Part shown: one piece after another, positions 1-6,578 of the stretch | How positions within the stretch are numbered: position 1 is the stretch's first letter | How the letters are laid out: every line of letters begins with the position of its first letter | NCBI GenBank assembly: GCA_020444775.1 | Contig: JAGRHX010000174.1 | Coordinates: 1 to 9,338 of the forward strand | DNA: 9,338 nucleotides | Direction: 5' to 3' | From: Gammaproteobacteria bacterium | Lineage (GTDB): Bacteria; Pseudomonadota; Gammaproteobacteria; HK1 | Notes under the pieces: model-generated | The model's input: the letters and a program-made list of their open reading frames with translations, nothing else | Database searches by the model: none | What the model was told of the DNA's origin: nothing | Position numbers and translations under genes: made by a program

Positions 1-454
1 GGGCGCCGCGAGCGACAGCCCTCCCACTTCCGGCACCGGCGAAGCGTCGCCCGCGCGGTCCGCGGCGGCCGCCGATCCCATGGCGGAGCAGGACGAATAC
101 GCGGAAGCCTTCGAGCACGTCAAGCAAAGACGCTATGCCCGTGCCGCACAGGCCCTGGAGTCGTTCGTCGAGCGCCATCCCCAAGGGGCGTTCACGGACA
201 ACGCGCAGTATTGGCTGGGCGAGTCGTACTACGCGCTTGGCAGGCTCGACCAGGCGATGTCCGCGTTCGAGGCTCTGCGGTCACGATTTCCGGACTCTCA
301 AAAGCTTCCGCACGCGATGCTCAAGATGGGCTACATCCATGACGAGAAGGGGCAGGCCGAACAGGCGCGTAGCATCCTCGAGGCCCTGGTCGCGACCTAT
401 CCGGGCACGACCGCGGCAGGGTTGGCCAGCCAACGCCTCGAGCGCATTCGCTGA
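1..454 (+). CDS. cpoB: CpoB/YbgF-type TPR protein, C-terminal part (5' end outside window)
   Basis: The frame is open from the left edge (first full codon at base 2) to a TGA at 452-454, so this is the 3' part of a longer gene. The ATG at 80 lies in the middle of the protein and is probably not the start. The visible protein begins with about 26 residues rich in Ala, Ser, Pro and Gly, a likely flexible linker. About 120 residues of tetratricopeptide repeats follow, with the YbgF-type motifs DNAQYWLGESYYALG, LPHAMLKMGYIHDEKG and TYPGTTAAGLASQRL. In the family this TPR domain follows an N-terminal coiled coil (not visible here) and a signal peptide. The protein acts in the periplasm with Tol-Pal and coordinates outer-membrane constriction with peptidoglycan synthesis at division. 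The usual partners tolQRAB-pal would lie to the left. Family assignment is firm; an orphan YbgF-like paralogue cannot be excluded. Confidence 0.88.
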   Translation, partial: GAASDSPPTSGTGEASPARSAAAADPMAEQDEYAEAFEHVKQRRYARAAQALESFVERHPQGAFTDNAQYWLGESYYALGRLDQAMSAFEALRSRFPDSQKLPHAMLKMGYIHDEKGQAEQARSILEALVATYPGTTAAGLASQRLERIR

Positions 455-547
455 AGACATGGGACTCCTGTCCTCAGCCCCACTTTCCGTGGCGGCCCTG
501 ACGCCGGTGCCGTCGGCCCGAACGAGTGGATTGCAGCGCGAGCGGAT

Positions 548-1624
548 ATGCTGAATTTCATCAAAGACTGGTGGGGCCGCCATTTCACCGATCCCCAAGT
601 GGTCGGCCTGGCAATCGTATTGCTGGCCGGGTTCCTGGTCGTCTACGTGGCCGGCGGCATGCTGGCGCCGGTGCTGGCCAGCGTGGTGATTGCCTATCTG
701 CTGGAGAGCCCGGTGCAGCACCTCACGGCGCTGCGTGTCCCACGCGTGATCGCGGTGATCGTGGTCTTCTCCTTGTTCATGGCCAGTGTCGGCTTCTTGT
801 GCTTCGGTGTGCTGCCGGTCCTCTCGCAGCAGACCGCGCAGTTGCTCAGGCAGCTGCCGGAGATGATCGCCCAGGGCCAGGGGCTGCTGCTCGCACTGCC
901 GCAGCGCTACCCGGACCTGGTCACCACCGAGCAGGTGCAGGACATCATCACCGCGATCCGCATCGAGGCAATTGCCTTCGGTCAGGAAGTCCTGTCGATC
1001 TCGGTGGCCTCGGTGCTGAGCGTGATCACCGTGCTCGTCTACCTGGTGCTGATGCCGCTCCTGGTGTTTTTCTTCCTCAAGGACAAGGTGCGTCTGCTGA
1101 GATGGCTGAACGCCTATCTGCCCGCGGATCGCGAGCTGGTGAGCCAGGTGTGGATGGACGTGAATCTGCAGATTGGTAACTACGTGCGGGGCAAGGTGAC
1201 CGAGATCATCATCATCGGCACCGTGACCTACGTGACCTTTCTCAGCATGAAGCTGGATTTCTCCCTGCTGCTCGCGGTGTTGAACGGTCTGTCGGTGATC
1301 ATCCCCTACATCGGCGCGACCGTGGTCACCTTCCCGATAGTCATCATCGCCTACTTCCAGTTCGGCATCACACCGGACTTCTGGTGGGTCGTCGGCGCCT
1401 ACTTCGTCATCCAGATCATCGATGGCAACGTGCTGGTGCCGCTGATGTTCTCCGAGGTCGTCAATCTGCATCCGATAGCGATCATCGTCGCCATCTTGAT
1501 TTTCGGCGGGCTCTGGGGGTTCTGGGGTGTGTTCTTCGCCATCCCGCTCGCAACCCTGGTGCAGGCCGTGCTCAAGGCCTGGCCGACCTCACCGGGCTCC
1601 GCCGCCGGAACCGGCACGGCCTGA
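548..1624 (+). CDS. perM: AI-2E family (PerM-like) membrane transporter/permease
   Basis: This 358-residue protein has the length and pattern of the AI-2E/PerM (UPF0118) family. It opens with RHFTDPQVVGLAIVLLAGF, like the start of E. coli PerM. Hydrophobic segments lie near residues 18-34, 38-52, 66-90, 150-177, 218-234, 238-270, 278-296 and 308-342. A large non-membrane segment spans about 91-149. Family-type motifs are NYVRGK (211-216), PYIG (253-256), and the C-terminal stretch from IDGNVLVPLM (291-300) to FGGLWGFWGVFFAIPLATL. Members sit in the inner membrane and have been linked to autoinducer-2 export, Na+/H+ antiport or unknown substrates, so the substrate here is not known. The ATG at 548 is preceded by only a weak GAGCGG ribosome site. 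The gene follows cpoB by 93 nt on the same strand and may share its transcript. The symbol reflects family likeness only. Confidence 0.87.
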   Translation: MLNFIKDWWGRHFTDPQVVGLAIVLLAGFLVVYVAGGMLAPVLASVVIAYLLESPVQHLTALRVPRVIAVIVVFSLFMASVGFLCFGVLPVLSQQTAQLLRQLPEMIAQGQGLLLALPQRYPDLVTTEQVQDIITAIRIEAIAFGQEVLSISVASVLSVITVLVYLVLMPLLVFFFLKDKVRLLRWLNAYLPADRELVSQVWMDVNLQIGNYVRGKVTEIIIIGTVTYVTFLSMKLDFSLLLAVLNGLSVIIPYIGATVVTFPIVIIAYFQFGITPDFWWVVGAYFVIQIIDGNVLVPLMFSEVVNLHPIAIIVAILIFGGLWGFWGVFFAIPLATLVQAVLKAWPTSPGSAAGTGTA

Positions 1625-1723
1625 ACAGGAGCCGCTATCCGGCGTGGCCCGATGCGGACCTGTGCCGCGCCGAGTGCCCCTGATCGAGCCCGGGATGGAT
1701 TCGTGTCGCGCGTCCGGACGGGG
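1625..1723. other. Convergent intergenic spacer, no clear terminator
   Basis: This 99-nt gap separates two converging genes, so both transcripts should end here. I see only short GC stems: GCCG/CGGC at 1631-1643, GCGG/CCGC at 1654-1668, and the perfect 10-bp palindrome CGTCCGGACG at 1711-1720. None is followed by a T tract on either strand. Termination may be Rho-dependent, or the two transcripts may overlap at their 3' ends. Confidence 0.5.
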
Positions 1724-2587
1724 CTAGCTGGCGAGCTCGCGGTGTCTGACCAGCACCCGGTTGCCACGGGCACGAAAGTGCCGGGTCAGCTTCTCCGCAA
1801 GATACACCGAGCGATGTCGGCCGCCGGTGCAACCCAGCGCGATGGTCAGATAGGCTCGGTTCTCGGCCTCGAAGCGTGGTAGCCAGGGCTCCAGGAACGT
1901 GCACAGCGAGGCAAACATCTCCTGTGCCAGATCGCTGGCCTCGAGGAACTCGACGACACCGGAGTCCCGTCCGGTCAGCGCCCGCAGCTCGGGCTGCCAG
2001 TGCGGATTGGGCAGGCAGCGAACGTCGAACATCAGATCGGCCTCTCGCGGCGGACCGTTCTTGAAGCCGAACGACTCGAACAACAGCGACAGACCGAGAT
2101 CGGCTTGCTGCAGCGCATGGTTGCGGACCAGCTCGCGCAGCTGGTGGTAGTGGGTTCGCGTGGTGTCGATGCACATCGTTGCACGATTGCGAACCGCGCC
2201 GAGCAGCTCCCGCTCGTTGTTGACCGCCTCGCTGAGCGAGGTGTCATCGTCCACGGTCAGCGGATGACGTCGCCGGGTCTCGGAGAAGCGTTTGAGCAGG
2301 GTCTCGTCGTCCGCGTCGAAATACAGGACCTCGACCTCCACCCCCAACGCCGCGATGCGGTCCAGGGTCTCGTCGAAGTAGTCGAAGGCCGCTCCCGGAT
2401 TGCGCGCGTCGATGACCACCGCGACGTTCTGGTGGGCCGGATGATCGCTCGCGGTCAGCTCGATGGCGAGCGCCGCGAGCAGGCTCAGCGGCAGGTTGTC
2501 GACGCAGTAGAAGCCCAGATCCTCCAGCGTGTGCAGAGCGACGCTCTTGCCGGCGCCGGACAGGCCGCTGATGACGATCAATCTCAT
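1724..2587 (-). CDS. rapZ: RNase adapter protein RapZ (nucleotide-binding)
   Basis: The 287-residue protein matches E. coli RapZ over its whole length. It has an N-terminal P-loop GLSGAGKS (residues 8-15), then FYCVDNLPLSLL, a VVIDARNPG strand (58-65), RRHPL (106-110), DVRCLPNPHW (188-197) and the C-terminal signature GCTGGRHRSV (252-261). In E. coli, RapZ senses glucosamine-6-phosphate and presents the sRNA GlmZ to RNase E, which controls GlmS and so the supply of amino sugar for peptidoglycan and LPS. Whether GlmY/GlmZ exist in this organism cannot be seen. The ATG lies 3 nt after the hprK stop with no strong ribosome site, so translation is probably coupled to hprK. It is the last gene of the minus-strand group. 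In E. coli npr follows rapZ, but here the strand ends in a convergent junction. Confidence 0.96.
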   Translation of the reverse strand: MRLIVISGLSGAGKSVALHTLEDLGFYCVDNLPLSLLAALAIELTASDHPAHQNVAVVIDARNPGAAFDYFDETLDRIAALGVEVEVLYFDADDETLLKRFSETRRRHPLTVDDDTSLSEAVNNERELLGAVRNRATMCIDTTRTHYHQLRELVRNHALQQADLGLSLLFESFGFKNGPPREADLMFDVRCLPNPHWQPELRALTGRDSGVVEFLEASDLAQEMFASLCTFLEPWLPRFEAENRAYLTIALGCTGGRHRSVYLAEKLTRHFRARGNRVLVRHRELAS

Positions 2588-2590
2588 GAT

Positions 2591-3646
2591 TCAGACCGGC
2601 TTCTCGTCGTGGGAAGTCGCCATCATACGTTGCACGGTGGGCGCCGAGGAACGGCTGCTTTCCTGCTCGATGATGCTCTTGTGTCGCTTGGAAAACTCCG
2701 CGGCCGGATCGTAACCGTTCATTCTTAAAATGAAGTTACGCACCGTGGTCTCTACCAGGACGGCGAGATTGTGTCCGGGCGCGACCGGAAGCGCGACCTC
2801 GGGAATGTCCACGCCCAGCACCCGTCGGGTCCGCTGGATGCCGGTCAGACGCTCCTCCGGGTCGTATCCATGGTCGGGCAGATGCTCCAGCGAGATGACC
2901 AGCCGCAGACTGCGTCGAGGCTTGACCGCCGCGTCACCGAACAGCCGTCGCACGTTGATGATGCCCAGGCCACGAACCTCCATGAAATCGGCCAGCGCGG
3001 GTGGGCAGCTACCCTCTACCGAATCGGAGCTGATGCGGGTGAACTGTGGCGCGTCGTCGGCGATCAATCGGTGGCCACGGGTGATGAGCTCCAGAGCCAG
3101 CTCGCTCTTGCCGACCCCGGCCGCGCCGGTCAGTAGCACGCCGACGCCGGTCACCTCGATGAAGACACCGTGGGTGCTGGTGGTGCGGGCACGGACACGC
3201 GCCAGATACTGCAGCAGGCTGCCGACCACGATGTGACTGAGCGCCTGCGCGCCCACCACCGGCGTGCCGTTGGCACGCGCGGCGTCGACCAGGCTGGGGG
3301 GGGCTGGCAGGTCGTCGGCAATCACCAGGCAACAGGGCATCTGCGCGAACAACAAGCCGAACAGACGTGCGCGGTGTGTTTCGTCCAGTCCAGACAGATA
3401 CTCGACCTCGTCGCAGCCGAGCACCTGGATACGATTCGGACGGATGAGATTCATGTGCCCGACCAGGGCGGTCGGAAAGGCGCTCAGGTTGCCGAGCTTC
3501 ATCGACGCCGCGGCCTGCTCCTCGCCGCTTATCCACGAGAAGCCCAGCGCATTGGCCTGGTGCTCGAACAGATCGTTGAGCGAGAGCGGCTGTTCGTGCG
3601 CGCTGCTAGCTGTGGATGGCTGCCCGGTTGAGGATTTCCCAGACAT
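2591..3646 (-). CDS. hprK: HPr kinase/phosphorylase HprK
   Basis: This 351-residue protein has both HprK domains. The N-terminal domain (about 20-150) carries LNDLFEHQANALGFSWISG and VGHMNLIRPNRIQVLG. The catalytic domain has the conserved His in TSTHGV (H159), Walker A GAAGVGKS (174-181), ADD (196-198), the HprK signature EVRGLGIINVRRLFG (223-237) and the loop PVAPGHNLAVLVETT. The enzyme phosphorylates a serine of HPr or an HPr-like protein and also removes the phosphate. In proteobacteria the substrate is usually a nitrogen-PTS HPr. No HPr gene lies in this window. The ATG start overlaps the 3' end of ptsN by 41 nt. No other ATG, GTG or TTG occurs in the first 26 codons, so the first 19 or so residues form a Ser/Thr-rich extension ahead of the conserved domain. 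Codons for residues 116-118 include a run of eight C on the coding strand (3296-3303). Confidence 0.96.
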   Translation of the reverse strand: MSGKSSTGQPSTASSAHEQPLSLNDLFEHQANALGFSWISGEEQAAASMKLGNLSAFPTALVGHMNLIRPNRIQVLGCDEVEYLSGLDETHRARLFGLLFAQMPCCLVIADDLPAPPSLVDAARANGTPVVGAQALSHIVVGSLLQYLARVRARTTSTHGVFIEVTGVGVLLTGAAGVGKSELALELITRGHRLIADDAPQFTRISSDSVEGSCPPALADFMEVRGLGIINVRRLFGDAAVKPRRSLRLVISLEHLPDHGYDPEERLTGIQRTRRVLGVDIPEVALPVAPGHNLAVLVETTVRNFILRMNGYDPAAEFSKRHKSIIEQESSRSSAPTVQRMMATSHDEKPV

Positions 3647-4103
3647 CGGCCGGTGTTACCTGTGAACGCAGGGCGTCACGAATGGAGGTCTGGCTGAAGA
3701 CTTCGGCCAGCTGTGCCAGAAGCTGGAGGTGGCAGTCGTTGCACTCCTCCGGGACCAGCAGACCGATGATCAGATCCACCGGTTGGCCATCGGGGGACTC
3801 GAAGTCGACCCCCTCGGTGAGCTTGACGAACGCGGCCACTGCCTCGGGAGCGCCGCTCACCCGACCATGAGGAATGGCAACGCCATGCCCCAGCGCCGTC
3901 GAGCCCAGACGCTCCCGGGCAACCAGTCGTTCCGAAACGGCGCGAGGGGAGAGTGGCTCGCCGTCGCCCGCGAGCAGCTCGCTGATGATCTCCAGGGCCT
4001 TCTTCTTGCTGGAGACCTTGACGTCGGTACGGATCCGGTCCGTCGTCAGGATGTCACCAATGCTGATGGCGACGGGGATCTGTTTCAAGGCGGATTCTTG
4101 CAC
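3606..4103 (-). CDS. ptsN: Nitrogen-PTS EIIA protein PtsN (EIIA-Ntr)
   Basis: The protein has 165 residues and a single PTS EIIA type-2 domain. The phosphorylated histidine is H79 in GHGVAIPHGR, equal to H73 of E. coli PtsN. SKKKALEIISELL, RERLGSTALG and QPVDLIIGLLVPEE also match the family. PtsN takes phosphate from NPr and signals through its phosphorylation state, in E. coli to K+ transport, KdpDE and amino-sugar metabolism. The start is GTG. It is supported by AGCGGGTGA at 4108-4116, a 7-of-9 match to the Shine-Dalgarno sequence with good spacing, but it gives a slightly longer N-terminus than usual. The gene is preceded by a 460-nt region without a clear gene and overlaps hprK at its 3' end. 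With hprK next to it, PtsN probably works in a branch where HPr-type protein is under both His and Ser control. Confidence 0.95.
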   Translation of the reverse strand: MQESALKQIPVAISIGDILTTDRIRTDVKVSSKKKALEIISELLAGDGEPLSPRAVSERLVARERLGSTALGHGVAIPHGRVSGAPEAVAAFVKLTEGVDFESPDGQPVDLIIGLLVPEECNDCHLQLLAQLAEVFSQTSIRDALRSQVTPADVWEILNRAAIHS

Positions 4104-4107
4104 GAAA

Positions 4108-4116
4108 TCACCCGCT
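4108..4116 (-). promoter_or_regulatory. Ribosome binding site of ptsN, supporting the GTG start
   Basis: The minus strand reads AGCGGGTGA followed by TTTC and the GTG at 4103. It matches AGGAGGTGA at 7 of 9 positions. No comparable site stands before other possible starts, so this decides the start. Confidence 0.55.
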
Positions 4117-4200
4117 TGCCTGATTGCGGCGAACGCACACTCCCACTGTAGAGGTCGTCGGGGGCGTTGGCCGGGCAGCTGTTGTCGGGTTCTGATACGG

Positions 4201-4228
4201 GATCATGCTCGAAAGGGTTCTCATGATC
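4201..4228. repeat. Operator-like inverted repeat GATCATG-N14-CATGATC
   Basis: Two perfect 7-bp arms (4201-4207 and 4222-4228) are separated by 14 nt, so their centres are 21 bp apart, about two turns of the helix. In RNA the loop could add GAA/TTC pairs. The repeat lies about 100 nt upstream of the ptsN start codon. It could be a dimeric regulator site or an RNA stem in the leader; the sequence alone does not say which. Confidence 0.4.
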
Positions 4229-4300
4229 GTGTACCGGCGACGGCGATTGTGAACCGGCGGTGGTCCACTGGCCAGAGTCATGCCCCGGAGTCGTGTCAGG

Positions 4301-4329
4301 GCCCGAATCCGCACACGGCGTGCTCGGGC
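4301..4329 (-). other. Stem-loop with 4-nt bulge in the ptsN leader
   Basis: GCCCGA (4301-4306) pairs with TCGGGC (4324-4329), and inside this GCAC (4311-4314) pairs with GTGC (4320-4323), with a 4-nt bulge on one side and a 5-nt loop. On the minus transcript no T tract follows, so it does not look like an intrinsic terminator. It may be part of a structured leader or a small RNA. Confidence 0.35.
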
Positions 4330-4337
4330 GGGGGGCA

Positions 4338-4349
4338 GCCGCATGCGGC
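4338..4349. repeat. 12-bp perfect palindrome GCCGCATGCGGC
   Basis: A perfect palindrome with no spacer in the non-coding stretch upstream of ptsN. It could be a protein-binding site. In GC-rich DNA it may also be chance. Confidence 0.35.
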
Positions 4350-4470
4350 ATCCGTGGTCCGATTCGAACAGACGAACGAGGCCGCGGGCTGCAGAGTCTG
4401 CCACCACCGTCGGCTTCGTACCATATTGACGAGCATCGAGTTCCGTGATTGAAGGCGCCACTCGCGGCAT

Positions 4471-4485
4471 GCCTCGCGAAGAGGC
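4471..4485 (-). other. Small hairpin downstream of hpf
   Basis: GCCTC (4471-4475) and GAGGC (4481-4485) form a 5-bp stem with a 5-nt loop, about 80 nt after the hpf stop on the minus strand. There is no T tract after it, so it is at best a weak 3' end signal. It partly overlaps the palindrome GGCATGCC (4466-4473). Confidence 0.25.
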
Positions 4486-4563
4486 GACACGCCGTCCATG
4501 AAGCCTGTATCGGACACTCATGGCGCGCACTGCAGGCACGCCGGATCCGTGCGATGCACCGCC

Positions 4564-4890
4564 CTATTCGGCCTCCAGGGACTTCAGTCCACCATCGGCA
4601 CGGTGATGGTCGGAGAGCTTCTCCTTGTGCTTGCGAATCTGCCTGTCGAGCTTGTCAGCAAGCGCATCGATGGCGGCATACATGTCATCGCTTTCCGCGT
4701 TCGCGAACAGTTGCCCACCGCTCACGTTGACCGAGGCCTCGGCCTTGCGGGCCTGCTTCTCCACGGTCAGGACCACGTTGACGTTGGTCACGTTGTCGAA
4801 ATGTCGCTCGAGCCGGGCCAGTTTCGTCTGCACGTAGTTCTTCAGTGAATCCGACATGTCGACGTGATGACCAGAGACGTTGAGCTGCAT
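4564..4890 (-). CDS. hpf: Ribosome hibernation promoting factor HPF (short form)
   Basis: The 108-residue protein is a short HPF of the E. coli type, close to the usual 95-110 residues. It begins MQLNVSGHHVDMSDSLKNYV and carries VNVVLTVEKQARKAEASVNV and VSGGQLFANAESDDMYAAID, near-identical in pattern to E. coli HPF, then a basic helix (KLDRQIRKHKEKLSDHH). It lacks the C-terminal dimerisation domain of long HPF. In stationary phase short HPF binds the 30S decoding region and, with RMF where present, promotes inactive 100S ribosome dimers. The ATG has the best ribosome site in the window (GGAGG, 6-nt spacing), which suggests strong independent translation. It lies 84 nt after rpoN, the usual neighbour, with a strong hairpin between them. 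Confidence 0.96.
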   Translation of the reverse strand: MQLNVSGHHVDMSDSLKNYVQTKLARLERHFDNVTNVNVVLTVEKQARKAEASVNVSGGQLFANAESDDMYAAIDALADKLDRQIRKHKEKLSDHHRADGGLKSLEAE

Positions 4891-4896
4891 GAAATG

Positions 4897-4901
4897 CCTC
4901 C
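4897..4901 (-). promoter_or_regulatory. Strong ribosome binding site of hpf (GGAGG)
   Basis: GGAGG on the minus strand is followed by 6 nt and the ATG at 4890. It stands out against the weak sites of rpoN, rapZ and lptB and fits the need to make HPF in large amounts. Confidence 0.75.
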
Positions 4902-4942
4902 ACGGTTTGCCCTGCCCGAGTCCTCTCCAGCAGGTCTGACAA

Positions 4943-4968
4943 GCCGCCCCGGCCGCATGCCGGGCGGC
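4943..4968 (-). other. Strong GC hairpin between rpoN and hpf
   Basis: Six nt after the rpoN stop the minus transcript can form a stem of 10 G-C pairs. GCCG pairs with CGGC and CCCGGC with GCCGGG, with one bulged base and a 5-nt loop. It is followed by TTGTCAG, not a T tract, so it is a poor intrinsic terminator. It could shield the 3' end of rpoN mRNA, mark a processing point or attenuate reading into hpf. Confidence 0.5.
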
Positions 4969-4974
4969 ACGGCG

Positions 4975-6405
4975 TCATACCAGTGCCTTCCTGTCGGTAG
5001 ACGATGGTATGGACATCGCCTCGCGATACTTGGCTACCGTGCGGCGCGCGACGGTGATGCCCTGCTCGGAGAGGATGTCGGAAAGCTTACTATCACTCAG
5101 AGGCTTGCGCGGGTTCTCGGCATCGATGAGCTTCTTCAGCAGGGCTCGAATCGCGGTCGAGGAGCATTCAGCGCCGTTCTTGGTGAACACGTGGCTGGAG
5201 AAGAAATACTTCAGCTCGTAGATGCCACGTGGCGTATGCATGTACTTGTTGGTGGTGACCCTGGAGATGGTCGACTCGTGCATCTGCACTGCCTCGGCGA
5301 TGTCGTGCAGGACCATCGGTTTCATGCCTTCGTCGCCGTGTTCCAGGAAGGCTTGCTGGCGTTCGACGATGCAGGTCGCTACCTTCAGCAGTGTCTCGCT
5401 GCGCGAGCGCAGGCTCTTTATGAACCAACGTGCTTCCTGCAGATGACTCTTCAGCGTGACGTTGTCGCTGCTGCTGTCGGCACGGCGGATGAGGCTCGCG
5501 TAGTTGGCGTTGACGCGCAGCTTGGGGACGGCGTCGGCGTTCAACTCGACCTGCCAGACACCATCCTTCTTGAACACGAAGACGTCCGGGACCACGTACT
5601 CCGGTGGTTCTGTCTCGATCAGCTGGCCGGGGCGAGGCGTGAGCGTCTGGATCAGCGCCATCACGTCCTTGAGGTCGTCCCGCTCGATGCCGAGCAGGCG
5701 GGTCAGCTGCGCGAAATCCCGACTGCCGAGGAGATCGATATGCCGTGACACGAGCTCCAGCGCCTCGTTGCGCCACGGCACGTCCTCGTCCATCTGCCGT
5801 AACTGGATGGCGAGGCACTCACCGAGGTCGCGGGCGCCCACCCCGCCGGGATCCAGGTTCTGGATCAGGCTGAGCACGGCGTGCACCTCGTCCTCTTCGA
5901 CCTCCACGCCTTGCTCGACCAGGCTTTCGCTCAGCTCCTGGGTGCTCTGGCGTAGGTAGCCGTCGGCATCGATAGCGTCGGCGATGGCGGTGGCGATGGC
6001 GCGATCCTGCTCCGACAGTCGAAGCAGGTTGATCTGTTCCATCAGGTGCTCATAGAGCGACGACTCGGCGCTGCGGTGCGCCTCGACTCCGGGGAGCGGC
6101 TCGGCCGGGCCTGCGCTTTGCGTGGTGCTGTCGTAGATGTCCTCCCAGACGCTGTCCACCGGCAGCTCCTGGGGTATGTCCACCGGCTCGACCTCGGAGG
6201 TCGATTCTGACTCCACGCTGCTGGTCTCCGCAGGAGGCCGGACCTCGATCTCGTCCTCGACCTCCAACATCAGGTTCGAATCGAGTGCCTCTTGAACCTC
6301 TGCTTGCAACTCCAGCGTGGAGAGCTGAAGTAATCGGATGGCTTGTTGCAGCTGCGGCGTCATCGCGAGCTGCTGTCCGATGCGTAGCTGGAGCGACTGT
6401 TTCAT
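4975..6405 (-). CDS. rpoN: RNA polymerase sigma-54 factor RpoN
   Basis: This 476-residue protein has the full sigma-54 layout. Region I (1-48) is rich in Gln and Leu ([20 protein letters not shown]) and meets enhancer-binding activators. Region II (about 49-110) is acidic. The core-binding domain (about 115-300) contains [16 protein letters not shown] (183-198). A helix-turn-helix ([19 protein letters not shown], 366-384) and the RpoN box [10 protein letters not shown] (453-462) bind the -12 and -24 promoter elements. Length is normal (E. coli 477). The factor directs RNA polymerase to -24/-12 promoters that need AAA+ activators, often for nitrogen, motility or other stress genes. The ATG has only a weak GAG-type ribosome site 7 nt upstream. 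The 358-nt leader holds candidate promoters, so rpoN is probably transcribed both from the lpt operon and on its own. Confidence 0.98.
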   Translation of the reverse strand: MKQSLQLRIGQQLAMTPQLQQAIRLLQLSTLELQAEVQEALDSNLMLEVEDEIEVRPPAETSSVESESTSEVEPVDIPQELPVDSVWEDIYDSTTQSAGPAEPLPGVEAHRSAESSLYEHLMEQINLLRLSEQDRAIATAIADAIDADGYLRQSTQELSESLVEQGVEVEEDEVHAVLSLIQNLDPGGVGARDLGECLAIQLRQMDEDVPWRNEALELVSRHIDLLGSRDFAQLTRLLGIERDDLKDVMALIQTLTPRPGQLIETEPPEYVVPDVFVFKKDGVWQVELNADAVPKLRVNANYASLIRRADSSSDNVTLKSHLQEARWFIKSLRSRSETLLKVATCIVERQQAFLEHGDEGMKPMVLHDIAEAVQMHESTISRVTTNKYMHTPRGIYELKYFFSSHVFTKNGAECSSTAIRALLKKLIDAENPRKPLSDSKLSDILSEQGITVARRTVAKYREAMSIPSSTDRKALV

Positions 6406-6578
6406 CGGGGTTCTTCTCGAACGATCTTCTCAGTGCGGTGATGTGTCTTCAGGGAATTGGAATCTGCTTTCGCGCGAACGTGGCGAGCCTGATCAACGCG
6501 GGTCGCGGCTGGGATCCGTCTTGCGACGGTGTCGCCGCGACCGGGCAATCAAGCTCGACGATCGCCCTCCCTGGTTGA

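Larger units (their letters stand above)
4104..4563 (-). promoter_or_regulatory. 460-nt hpf-ptsN intergenic region with several inverted repeats, no convincing gene
   Basis: In E. coli hpf and ptsN are separated by a much shorter spacer. All three minus frames are partly open here, as expected in GC-rich DNA, but none gives a recognisable protein. The best candidate is an 88-codon frame at 4085-4351, rich in Pro, Asp and Ser with about 68% GC at third positions; it overlaps the ptsN start. Structure seen: a 7-bp inverted repeat at 4201-4228, a direct repeat ACCGGCG at 4233 and 4253, a stem-loop at 4301-4329, a 12-bp palindrome at 4338-4349 and a small hairpin at 4471-4485. I found no good sigma-70 hexamer pair and no sigma-54 element on the minus strand. 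The region probably carries the ptsN leader and perhaps a promoter or small RNA. Confidence 0.4.

Noticed and set aside
421..434. GTTGGC/GCCAAC stem near the end of cpoB considered as a terminator
   Set aside because: It lies within the coding sequence, the loop is only 2 nt and no T tract follows.
281..1471. Long open frame of 396 codons on the minus strand opposite cpoB and perM
   Set aside because: It is rich in His, Asp, Gln and Arg with no recognisable domain and lies exactly antisense to two well-supported genes; it is a by-product of GC-rich codon use.
2000..2728. 242-codon plus-strand frame opposite rapZ and hprK
   Set aside because: Antisense to two firmly identified genes, low-complexity Arg/Gln/Val/Asp composition, no family likeness.
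4108..4539. 143-codon Arg-rich minus frame in the hpf-ptsN gap
   Set aside because: Composition (Arg and Pro rich) and lack of motifs are typical of random frames in GC-rich DNA; no ribosome site seen.
4864..5748. 294-codon plus-strand frame opposite rpoN
   Set aside because: Antisense shadow of the sigma-54 coding sequence; it resembles no known protein.
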